Positions 27,926 to 35,715 of a stretch of DNA of 64,000 nt are shown here, piece by piece. The notes under the pieces are model-generated. The model was not told where the DNA came from. It did not search any database and worked only from the letters and a program-made list of their open reading frames with translations. This DNA is from RYN-230 sp963782185 (GTDB lineage Bacteria > Actinomycetota > Actinomycetes > Streptosporangiales > Streptosporangiaceae), in NCBI GenBank assembly GCA_963782185.1, contig CAWAJB010000018.1:15742-79741 (forward strand), written 5' to 3'. Positions within the stretch are counted from its first letter, which is position 1, and the number at the start of each line of letters is the position of its first letter. The translations under genes were made by a program, and so were the position numbers.

Positions 27926-29674
27926 GTGGGCACAGTTAGGTCACCCGTTGAATCACCTGCGGGCGCGTTGCCCCCGGGGGCGCATCGCGACGAACTGAGC
28001 CTGCTCCGCAGCCAGCTGACCAACCTGAGGGCGCTCCTCGTGCTGTCCATCCTGATGACGGAGAGCGCGGACGACCAGCAGATCCTGCGGCTCGCCACGT
28101 CCGCGGCCGCCTCACTGGGCACCTGGCAGATCGCGGGTTTCGTGATCGGTGACGCGTGGCAGGCCGACGGCCGCCACTGTGGCACCCCCGCCCCGGAGCT
28201 GGCCGCCGAGCTCGGGGCCCTCCCCGAGACCGGCGGCCCGGTGACCAGCCTGGACGCCGGATGGGCCTGGGCGTACCCGTTGCGGAGCATCGCGGGGCGG
28301 CTCGGCCACCTGATCGTGCACGCCGCGCACGAGCCCGCGGTCGAGGAGCAGTTCCTGGCCCAGGTGCTGGCCCAGCAGACCGGCGTGGCGGTGTCCAACG
28401 CGCAACTGCACCGCCGTGAGCGCGACACCGCGGAGCAGCTGGCCGCCACGAACGGGGCGCTGGAGGGAACCGTGGCCACGCTCCGCCACGGCATGGCCGT
28501 CCACGAGCGGCTCACCCGGGTCGCGGCGGCCGGCGAGGGCGCGGCCGGCATCGCCGAGGCCCTGCACGACCTCACCGGGCTCGCGGTCGCGGTGGAGGAC
28601 CGCTACGGCAACCTGTCCGCGTGGTCCGGCCCGGGCCGGCCCGCCCGGTACCCGAAGCCGCCCGCCTACGAGCGGGAGCAACTGCTGCGCCGTTTGATGA
28701 CCGCGGGCCGGTCGGTCCGCGACGGCGGCCGGGTCGTCGCGCTGGCCTCGCCGCGCCCGGGGGTGGTCGGGCTGGTCGCGCTCATGGATCCCGGTCACCG
28801 GGCGGGTACCACGGACGTGATGGCCCTGGAGCACGGCGCCACCGTCCTCGCGGTCGAGCTGGCCCGGCTGCGCGGGATGGCCGACACCGAGCTGCGGATC
28901 CGCCGCGAGCTGGTCCAGGACCTGCTCACCGGCACCGACGACGAGAGCGCCTACCGGCGCGCCGAGGCGCTGGGCTACGACCTGGGCCGGCCGCACCAGG
29001 TCGCGGTGCTCGAGGTGGCCGAGAGCTCGCCGGCCCAGGAGGAGGTGCTGCACGCGACCCGGCGGGTCCTGCGCCTCCAGCATCTGCCCTGCCTGCTGGG
29101 CAGCATGGCCGGCACGGTGGTGATCGTGGCCGCCGCGGGGGCCGCCGGGGGCGGGGAGGGCTCCGGTGGCGGCGCCGACTGGGAGGCGCTGCGCACCGGC
29201 ATCGTGGCTGAGCTGGGCGGCAGCCGCTGCCGGATGGGCGTCGGGGACGCCTACCCGCGGCCGTCCGAGCTGTCCCGCTCGCTGCGCGAGGCGCGCCTTG
29301 CGCTGCGGATGCAGAAAGCGTCCGCCTCGGCCGAGCGGACCTCGGTGTTCGCCGACCTCGACGTGCTCCGGATGCTGGCCGCGTCCGGCGACCTCACCGA
29401 CGTGGAGGCGTTCGTCCGCAAGTGGCTCGGCACGCTCGCGGCCTACGACGAGCGCAAGCACACCGAGCTGGTCAAGACGCTGATCCAGTACCTCCAGCAC
29501 GGCGGCGGGTACGAGGCCACCTCCCGGGCCCTGTCCGTGCACCGCAGCACGCTGAAGTACCGGCTGCAGCGGATCCGCGAGCTGACCGGGTTCGACCTGG
29601 GCAATCCCGAGACCCACTTCAACCTGCAGCTCGCGACCCGGGCCTACGTGACCCTGAGCGCCCTGCGGGACTAA
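27926..29674 (+). CDS. PucR-family transcriptional regulator with GAF-like sensor, copy 2
   Basis: This is a 582-residue paralogue of the 22430 gene with the same order: GAF-like region (LLVLSILMTESADDQQILRL; AQQTGVAVSNAQLHRRE), LTGLAVAVEDRYGNLSAWSG, a conserved FVRKWLGTLAAYDERKHTELV and the PucR HTH (HRSTLKYRLQRIRELTGFD). The most variable part is the N-terminal sensor, so the two may respond to different ligands. GTG 27926 is preceded by GGTGGAAGC, a modest ribosome site. It lies between the dehydrogenase operon and the E1 alpha/beta genes, 95 nt upstream of the latter, which it probably regulates. Confidence 0.9.
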   Translation: MGTVRSPVESPAGALPPGAHRDELSLLRSQLTNLRALLVLSILMTESADDQQILRLATSAAASLGTWQIAGFVIGDAWQADGRHCGTPAPELAAELGALPETGGPVTSLDAGWAWAYPLRSIAGRLGHLIVHAAHEPAVEEQFLAQVLAQQTGVAVSNAQLHRRERDTAEQLAATNGALEGTVATLRHGMAVHERLTRVAAAGEGAAGIAEALHDLTGLAVAVEDRYGNLSAWSGPGRPARYPKPPAYEREQLLRRLMTAGRSVRDGGRVVALASPRPGVVGLVALMDPGHRAGTTDVMALEHGATVLAVELARLRGMADTELRIRRELVQDLLTGTDDESAYRRAEALGYDLGRPHQVAVLEVAESSPAQEEVLHATRRVLRLQHLPCLLGSMAGTVVIVAAAGAAGGGEGSGGGADWEALRTGIVAELGGSRCRMGVGDAYPRPSELSRSLREARLALRMQKASASAERTSVFADLDVLRMLAASGDLTDVEAFVRKWLGTLAAYDERKHTELVKTLIQYLQHGGGYEATSRALSVHRSTLKYRLQRIRELTGFDLGNPETHFNLQLATRAYVTLSALRD

Positions 29675-29769
29675 GCCTGCGTGACTGAGCCTGGGCGTCG
29701 CAGGCGCGGCGCTCAGTTGGTCCGGCCAGGACGAGGCTGCGTGCGCGGCGCCACCGTAGCGTCCTGGTC

Positions 29770-30747
29770 ATGGACGGCGCAGATGACCTGGAGCTCTTCG
29801 CGCAGATGTGCTTCCTGCGGCGTTTCGAGGAGCGGGCCGACACGCTGTACCGGCAGGGCCTGATCCACGGCCCGGTGCACCTGGGACTCGGCCAGGAAGC
29901 GGTCGCCGTCGGCGCCGCGTCCGTGCTCCGCCCCGGCGACTACTCGCTGGGCACCTACCGGGGCCACGCGCACGCGCTGGCCCGCGGCGCCCCGGCGGAC
30001 GCGGTCCTCGCCGAGCTGCTCGGCCGCGAGGGCGGGATCTGCGGCGGCAAGGGCGGGTCGATGCACATCACCAGCGTGGAACACGGCTACTACGGCTCCT
30101 ACGCGATCGTCGGCGCGCACCTGCCGATCGCCTGCGGGCTGGCCTGGGCCTCGACGATCCAGGGCACCGGGCAGGTGACCGTGTGCTTCTTCGGCGACGG
30201 CACAACCAACATCGGGGCGTTCCACGAGGCGGTCAACCTGGCCGCGGTGTGGCGACTGCCGGTCGTGTTCGTGTGCGAGAACAACTGGTACATGGAGTAC
30301 ACCCCGATCGGGGACGTGATCCCGGTCGCGCTGCCCGCCGCTGACCGGGCCGCCGCGTACGGGCTGGACCGGATCGTGGTGGACGGGAACGACGTGTCCG
30401 CGGTCCGGCAGGTGGTCGGCGACGCGGTCCGTGCCGCCCGGGACGGCCGCGGGCCGAGCCTGGTCGAGGCGCAGACCTACCGGCTCAAGGGCCACTCGGC
30501 CGCGGACGGCGGCGCGTACCGGCCGGCCGAGGAGGTCGCGCGCTGGCGCGAGCGGGACCCGCTGCTGCTCGCCCGGGCCGCACTGGCGGCCGGGGGGACG
30601 GCCCCGGAGAAGCTCGACGAGATCGACGCGCGGATCAAGGCCGACCTGGCCGAGCTGGCCCGGCAGGTGCTGGCCCGGCCCGTCCCCGACCCGGCCGGGG
30701 CCTGGACCGACGTGTGGAGCGATGGGAGCTGGCAGTGGCGGAACTGA
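29770..30747 (+). CDS. TPP-dependent dehydrogenase E1 alpha subunit (acetoin dehydrogenase type)
   Basis: This 325-residue E1 alpha resembles AcoA and pyruvate dehydrogenase alpha subunits. It has GLGQEAVAVG, GTYRGHAHALA, GGKGGSMHI and the thiamine pyrophosphate motif GDGTTNIGAFHEAVN ending in CENN. Such subunits decarboxylate 2-oxo acids or cleave acetoin, passing the acyl group to lipoamide. The E1 beta gene overlaps by 13 bases, so the heterotetramer is coded together. No E2 lipoyl transferase or E3 is seen in the island. Acetoin is a reasonable substrate but is not proven by the sequence. Confidence 0.9.
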   Translation: MDGADDLELFAQMCFLRRFEERADTLYRQGLIHGPVHLGLGQEAVAVGAASVLRPGDYSLGTYRGHAHALARGAPADAVLAELLGREGGICGGKGGSMHITSVEHGYYGSYAIVGAHLPIACGLAWASTIQGTGQVTVCFFGDGTTNIGAFHEAVNLAAVWRLPVVFVCENNWYMEYTPIGDVIPVALPAADRAAAYGLDRIVVDGNDVSAVRQVVGDAVRAARDGRGPSLVEAQTYRLKGHSAADGGAYRPAEEVARWRERDPLLLARAALAAGGTAPEKLDEIDARIKADLAELARQVLARPVPDPAGAWTDVWSDGSWQWRN

Positions 30748-31733
30748 CCTACCGGCAGGCCGTCGCCGCGGCGCTGGCCCAGGAAATGGCCCGCGACGGC
30801 CGGGTGGTGCTGCTCGGTGAGGACGTCGGCTCCGGCGGCGTGTTCAAGACCACCGGGGGGCTGCGGGAGCGGTTCGGGGCGGACCGGGTCCGGGACACCC
30901 CGATCTCCGAGCAGGCCATCGCGGGCGCGGCCATGGGTGCGGCCATGGCCGGGCTGCGGCCGGTGGCCGAGATCATGTTCTCCGACTTCTACGCGACCTG
31001 CTGGGATCAGGTGGCCAACGAGATCGCGAAGGTCCGCTACATGACCGGCGGGCAGGTCAGCCTGCCGCTGGTACTGCGCGGCGCGAACGGCTCCGGCGGG
31101 CTCGGGTTCGGCAGCCAGCACGGCCAGTCGGCCGAGAACTGGGCGATGACCGTGCCCGGCCTGAAGATCGCCTCCCCGTCCGGCCCGGCCGAGGCGTTCG
31201 GGCTGCTCGCCGCGGCCATCCGGGACGACGACCCGGTCATGGTGTTCGAGCACAAGGCGCTGTACGGGCGCAAGGAGGACATCGGCGACGGCGAGCACGT
31301 GCTGCCGCTCGGCCAGGCCCGGATCGTGCGGCCGGGTTCCGACGTGACCCTGGTCGGGCTGTCCATCACGGTGGGCACCTGCCTGGCCGCCGCCCAGGAA
31401 CTGGCCGCCGGGGGGATCGAGGCCGAGATCATCGACCTGCGGACGCTGGTGCCGCTGGACGTGGCCACCGTGCTGGCGTCAGTAGCACGAACCGGGCGGC
31501 TGGTGGTGGCCGAGGAGAACCCCGGCCAGCTCGGCTGGGGGGCCTCGATCGCGGCGATCGCAGCGCAGGAGGCGTTCGGCGACCTGTCCGCCCCGGTCAC
31601 CCGGGTCAGCGGCGGCAACGTGCCGCTGCCGGTGGCCGCCTCCCTCGAGGCCGAGGTAGATGTGTCGGCCGCCCGGGTGGTGGGGGCTGTGCGCAGTGTG
31701 CTGGGTGCCGGCCAGCCGGTGGTTCCCAGGTAG
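30735..31733 (+). CDS. TPP-dependent dehydrogenase E1 beta subunit (acetoin dehydrogenase type)
   Basis: This E1 beta (332 residues from GTG 30735, with GGGAG 8 nt upstream) has the order LTYRQAVAAALAQEM, LGEDVGSGGVFKTTGGL, RVRDTPISEQAIAGAAMGAA, EIMFSDF, QHGQSAENW and EIIDLRTLVPLD with VVAEENPGQLGWG. These are the conserved transketolase-like beta features of AcoB/PdhB. An in-frame GTG seven codons earlier (30714) has no good ribosome site. It overlaps the alpha gene. The pair lies immediately upstream of the first CoM-transferase-like gene with only 35 nt between, so all three may share a transcript. Confidence 0.9.
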   Translation: MAELTYRQAVAAALAQEMARDGRVVLLGEDVGSGGVFKTTGGLRERFGADRVRDTPISEQAIAGAAMGAAMAGLRPVAEIMFSDFYATCWDQVANEIAKVRYMTGGQVSLPLVLRGANGSGGLGFGSQHGQSAENWAMTVPGLKIASPSGPAEAFGLLAAAIRDDDPVMVFEHKALYGRKEDIGDGEHVLPLGQARIVRPGSDVTLVGLSITVGTCLAAAQELAAGGIEAEIIDLRTLVPLDVATVLASVARTGRLVVAEENPGQLGWGASIAAIAAQEAFGDLSAPVTRVSGGNVPLPVAASLEAEVDVSAARVVGAVRSVLGAGQPVVPR

Positions 31734-31768
31734 TTCAGCAGTGCCTGTCAGCAGAAAGGCTGAGATCA

Positions 31769-32809
31769 ATGGAGATTCGCGGTGAAGAAGTCCTGCTGCC
31801 CGTCTCGGCGGTATCGGCGTTCCCCCGGCCGCACTGGCTGCAGGGCCGGGTACTCGGCTCGCTGAGCGAGCCGGTCTACCGCAGCCACAACCTGCGGGTG
31901 GCCTACGAGGACGCCTGCCACATCTGCGCGGACGAGCAGGAAAAGGCCGGGCTGGACATCCTGTGCGACGGGGCCCAGTACTACGAATGGGAGGCGCCCG
32001 GCTTCCAGCTGGAGCCGATCTTCCACTTCATCCCGGAGAACCTGGGCGGCTTCCGGCCGTACGGCCCCCCCGGGGAGGGCGCGAAGTACCGGCCGTTCTA
32101 CCAGGCCGTGGTCAAGGACAAGATCACCTGGGAGCGGCCCGTCTTCGAGAGCGTGGTCATGACCATGCAGAACGTCACCGACAAGCCGTTCAAGGTGGCC
32201 TTCCTCGGCCCGGCCCAGCAGAGCGTCATCGTCAAGGACGAGTTCTACGGCGACCAGGTCGCGGTGGCCCGGGATCTGGCCATCGCGCTCAACCAGGAGC
32301 TGAAGTACCTGGTCAGCATCGGGCTGGAGGCGGTGCAGCTGATCGACGTGCTGCCGCCGTACACCACCGACATGTGGCAGATCGAAATGCAGAACATCCT
32401 GTTCGACGGCGTCGACGCGATCAAGTTCTGGCACGTCTGCTACGGCAGCGTGGACGGCCAGCGGGACATCTTCGACAACCATGCCGCGTCGATGATGCCG
32501 CTGTTCAAGGAGTCGCCCGCCGACGTGGTCCACCTGGAATTCACCAACAAGGGCTTCGACGAGCTGGAGGCGTTCCGCGACTTCCCCACCGACAAGGTGC
32601 TCGGCGTGGGCGTGGTGGACGCGAAGAACTTGCAGGTCGAGACCCCCGAGCAGATCGAGGGCCGGATCAGGCGCGCTCTGGAGGTCGTCCCGGCCGACCG
32701 GCTGCTGGTCGCCCCGGACTGCGGGCTGGGGTACTTCAGCCGGACCGCCGCCTACGCCAAGCTCCGCAGCATGGGGCAGGCCGCCCAGGCTGTGCGGAGC
32801 ACCCTCTGA
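31769..32809 (+). CDS. Epoxyalkane:CoM transferase-like zinc protein, copy 1
   Basis: This MetE-C-type (methionine-synthase fold) protein of 346 residues has zinc ligands His222 and Cys224 in FWHVCYGS and Cys318 in APDCGLGYF, the HxC...C set of thiol-alkylating enzymes. Bacterial epoxyalkane:CoM transferases (XecA, EtnE) are of this type and size, opening epoxides with the CoM thiol. FYGDQVAVARDLAIALNQE and RIRRALEVVPADRLLVAPDCGL are family-like. AAAGG lies about 10 nt before ATG 31769. Company with 2-KPCC and both hydroxyalkyl-CoM dehydrogenases supports CoM rather than homocysteine as the thiol. The alkyl substrate is unknown. MetE-like methyl transfer is the alternative. Confidence 0.82.
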   Translation: MEIRGEEVLLPVSAVSAFPRPHWLQGRVLGSLSEPVYRSHNLRVAYEDACHICADEQEKAGLDILCDGAQYYEWEAPGFQLEPIFHFIPENLGGFRPYGPPGEGAKYRPFYQAVVKDKITWERPVFESVVMTMQNVTDKPFKVAFLGPAQQSVIVKDEFYGDQVAVARDLAIALNQELKYLVSIGLEAVQLIDVLPPYTTDMWQIEMQNILFDGVDAIKFWHVCYGSVDGQRDIFDNHAASMMPLFKESPADVVHLEFTNKGFDELEAFRDFPTDKVLGVGVVDAKNLQVETPEQIEGRIRRALEVVPADRLLVAPDCGLGYFSRTAAYAKLRSMGQAAQAVRSTL

Positions 32810-32872
32810 GGCGGTAACGTCGGCCCCAGGTGGCGGCAGTCACCTGGGGCCGGGCTCCAGGGGAGGGCAGGC

Positions 32873-33496
32873 ATGACCGCAGAGGCAGCCCGCGAGGTAC
32901 TGGGCCTGGAGCTGCGTGTGGGGGATCACATCTGCGGGTTCTACCGCCAGCCCTCCGAGCGCGACGACATCCTCATCCCGTTCCTGGTCGAGGGGCTCGG
33001 GGCGGGCGACAAGTGCACCTGCGTGGTGGACAGCTGCACCCCGGATGACGTGCTGGCCAGCATGGCCGAGCACATCGAGGTGGACCCGTACGTCGCCGAG
33101 CGCCAGCTCGAGGTGCTGGACGCCAGCGGCACCTACCTGGCCGACGGCGGCTTTCTGCCCGAGCGGATGCTGAAGTTCTGGGAGGGCAAGGCCCGGCAGA
33201 ACCCGCGCCCGGACGGTCCGGCCCGCGCCCGGAACATCGGCGACATGAGCTGGGCACACCGCGACGAGGCGGTGGTCAGCGACCTGATGGGCTACGAGTC
33301 CGAGCTGAACCGGATCATGTCGAACTTCCCCCAGATCAACCTCTGCCTCTACGACCTGACCCGGTGCTCCGGCGACCTGCTCATGGACGTGCTGAAAACG
33401 CACCCCAAGGCGCTGCTCGGCGGCATGGTCATCGACAACCCGTACTACCTGGACCCGGACGAGTTCCTGGCCAGCCGCCTGGATCGGGACGGCTGA
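32873..33496 (+). CDS. MEDS-domain (DcmR-like) sensory protein, copy 2
   Basis: This 207-residue paralogue of the 21779 product shares GDHICGFYRQPSERDDIL, GDKCTCVVDSCTPDD, ASGTYLADGGF, GDMSWAHRDEA, YESELNRIMSNFPQ and LCLYDLTRCSGD. It again carries no output domain. GGGGAGGGCAGGC precedes ATG 32873, a strong ribosome site. It follows the CoM-transferase-like gene by 63 nt and is likely cotranscribed. MEDS proteins are proposed sensors of small hydrocarbon-type ligands; here they may report on the same substrate or on CoM adducts, possibly by acting on the PucR regulators. This is inference. Confidence 0.88.
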   Translation: MTAEAAREVLGLELRVGDHICGFYRQPSERDDILIPFLVEGLGAGDKCTCVVDSCTPDDVLASMAEHIEVDPYVAERQLEVLDASGTYLADGGFLPERMLKFWEGKARQNPRPDGPARARNIGDMSWAHRDEAVVSDLMGYESELNRIMSNFPQINLCLYDLTRCSGDLLMDVLKTHPKALLGGMVIDNPYYLDPDEFLASRLDRDG

Positions 33497-33517
33497 GCAC
33501 TGTGACAGCTGAGCACC

Positions 33518-35653
33518 GTGACAGCTGAGCCCGGCGTGGCGGCTCCCCCGGCCGTCGCGCGGATCCCGGCCGGGCGGACCCATCACGGCGACACCGTGAC
33601 CGACGAGTACTCCTGGCTGGCCGTCAAGGAGGACCCCGCGACGATCGCGTTCCTGGAAGCCGAGAACGCCTACACGCAGGCCCTGACGGCGGGCCAGGCC
33701 CCGCTCCGCGACGCGATCTTCGGCGAGATCAAGGCCCGGACCCAGGAGACCGACCTGTCGGTACCCTCCCGCAAGGGCGGCTGGTGGTACTACACCCGGA
33801 CGGTCGAGGGGAAGCAGTACGCGCTGCACTGCCGGCGGGCCGTCCGGCCCTCGGATACGGGACCGCCGGAGGCTGGTGACGGCGGGCCGCTGGACGGCGA
33901 GGAGATCCTGCTCGACGGGAACGAGCTGGCCGGCGGCGGGCAGTTCTTCTCCCTCGGCGCGTTCAGCGTGAGCCCCGACGGGCGGCTGCTCGCCTACTCC
34001 ACGGACTTCGCCGGCAGCGAGCGGTTCACGCTGCGGGTCAAGGACCTGGTCACCGGGGAGACCGTTCCCGACGAGATCCCCGGCACGTTCTACGGCGCCG
34101 CCTGGTCGGCCGACGCGTCGGCGCTGTTCTACGTGACCGTGGACGAGGCATGGCGCCCCTACCGGGTGTGGCGGCACGTCGTCGGGACCCCGGCCGCCAG
34201 CGACGTGGTGGTGTTCGAGGAGGCCGACGAGCGGTTCTGGGCCGGCGTAGCGCTGACCCGCAGCGAGCGCTTCCTGGTCATCCGCGCCTCCAGCAAGCTG
34301 ACCAGCGAGGTGTGGCTGCTGGACGCCGCCGACCCGGGCGGGGAGTTCACGGTCGTGGCGCCGCGGCGTCAGGGCGTCGAGTACGAGGTCGAGCACCAGG
34401 TGAGCGAGGACGGCACGGACCGGCTGCTGATCCTGCACAACGACCACGCGGAGAACTTCGAGCTGGCCCAGGTTGAGCTGGCAGAGGCGGCACTGGCCGA
34501 CCCCACGGCCTGGACGCCGCTGGTCCCCCACCGGACCGACACCCGGCTGCTCGGGGTGGACGCATTCGCTGACCACCTCGTCGTCTACCTGCGCCAGGAC
34601 GGGCTGACCGGGCTGCGGGTGCTGCGGGCCGACGGGAGCGAGCACGACATCTCGTTCCCGGAGCCGCTCTACCGGGTCTCGCCCGGCACGAACCCCGAGT
34701 ACGCCGCGCGGGCCTACCGGCTGGGCTACGGCTCGCTGGTGACGCCGGACTCGGTGTACGACTGCGACACGCGGACGGGTGAGCTGACCCTGCTGTGGCG
34801 CCGCCCGGTGCTGCCCCTGCCGGGCGGGGCCGGGTACGACCCGGCCGCCTACGAGGAGCACCGGCTGTGGGCGACCGCACCGGACGGTACCCGGGTCCCG
34901 ATCTCGCTGGTCTGCCGCGCGGGAATGCCGCGCGACGGCCAGGCGCCGTTCGTGCTGTACGGCTACGGCAGCTACGAGATCCCGGCCGACCCGGGCTTCT
35001 CCATCCCCCGGCTGTCCCTGCTGGACCGGGGGTTCGGCTACGCGATCGCGCATGTCCGCGGCGGGGGCGAGCTGGGCCGCCGGTGGTACGGCGACGGCAA
35101 GATGCTCAGCAAGATCAATACCTTCACCGACTTCGTGGCGTGCGCGCGGCATCTGGCCAGTGAGGGCTGGACGTCGCCGGGGCGCCTGGTCGCGCGGGGC
35201 GGCTCGGCGGGCGGGCTGCTGGTGGGCGCGGCGCTGAACATCGACCCGGGCGCGTTCGGGGCCGTGGTCGCCCAGGTCCCGTTCGTGGACGCGCTGACCA
35301 GCATCCTGGACCCGTCCCTGCCGCTGACGGTCACCGAGTGGGAGGAGTGGGGCGACCCGCTGCACGACCCCGAGGTCTACCGCTACATGAAGTCCTATTC
35401 GCCGTACGAGAACATCGCCGCCGACCGCGACTACCCCCCGGTGCTGGCCGTCACCAGCCTCAACGACACCCGGGTGCTGTATACCGAGCCGGCCAAGTGG
35501 GTCGCCCGGCTCCAGGCGAAGGCACGCGGCGGCCCGTTCCTGCTGAAGACCGAGATGGCCGCCGGGCACGGCGGGCGCAGCGGCCGGTACGACGCGTGGC
35601 ACGAGGAGGCCCTGGTCCTGGCCTGGATCGTGGCTACCGCCGCGCAGGCCTGA
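33518..35653 (+). CDS. Oligopeptidase B-type S9 family serine peptidase
   Basis: This is a full-length prolyl-oligopeptidase-fold protein of 711 residues with an N-terminal beta-propeller region (about 1-420) and an alpha/beta-hydrolase domain. The triad is visible: Ser in GGSAGGLLVGA, Asp in SLNDTRVLY, His in AGHGGRSGR. RGGGELGRRWY and DPSLPLT also mark S9A enzymes. It should cut small peptides after basic residues in the cytoplasm. The start is GTG 33518, 21 nt after MEDS copy 2, in a region where gctgagcac(t/c)gtgaca is duplicated head to tail. A function in CoM metabolism is not apparent; it may be incidental. Confidence 0.92.
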   Translation: MTAEPGVAAPPAVARIPAGRTHHGDTVTDEYSWLAVKEDPATIAFLEAENAYTQALTAGQAPLRDAIFGEIKARTQETDLSVPSRKGGWWYYTRTVEGKQYALHCRRAVRPSDTGPPEAGDGGPLDGEEILLDGNELAGGGQFFSLGAFSVSPDGRLLAYSTDFAGSERFTLRVKDLVTGETVPDEIPGTFYGAAWSADASALFYVTVDEAWRPYRVWRHVVGTPAASDVVVFEEADERFWAGVALTRSERFLVIRASSKLTSEVWLLDAADPGGEFTVVAPRRQGVEYEVEHQVSEDGTDRLLILHNDHAENFELAQVELAEAALADPTAWTPLVPHRTDTRLLGVDAFADHLVVYLRQDGLTGLRVLRADGSEHDISFPEPLYRVSPGTNPEYAARAYRLGYGSLVTPDSVYDCDTRTGELTLLWRRPVLPLPGGAGYDPAAYEEHRLWATAPDGTRVPISLVCRAGMPRDGQAPFVLYGYGSYEIPADPGFSIPRLSLLDRGFGYAIAHVRGGGELGRRWYGDGKMLSKINTFTDFVACARHLASEGWTSPGRLVARGGSAGGLLVGAALNIDPGAFGAVVAQVPFVDALTSILDPSLPLTVTEWEEWGDPLHDPEVYRYMKSYSPYENIAADRDYPPVLAVTSLNDTRVLYTEPAKWVARLQAKARGGPFLLKTEMAAGHGGRSGRYDAWHEEALVLAWIVATAAQA

Positions 35654-35715
35654 ACTGGCTGGGCGGGCCAGCCGCCGAGCGGGCCAGCCGCTGAGCGGGC
35701 CAGCCGCTGAGCGGG

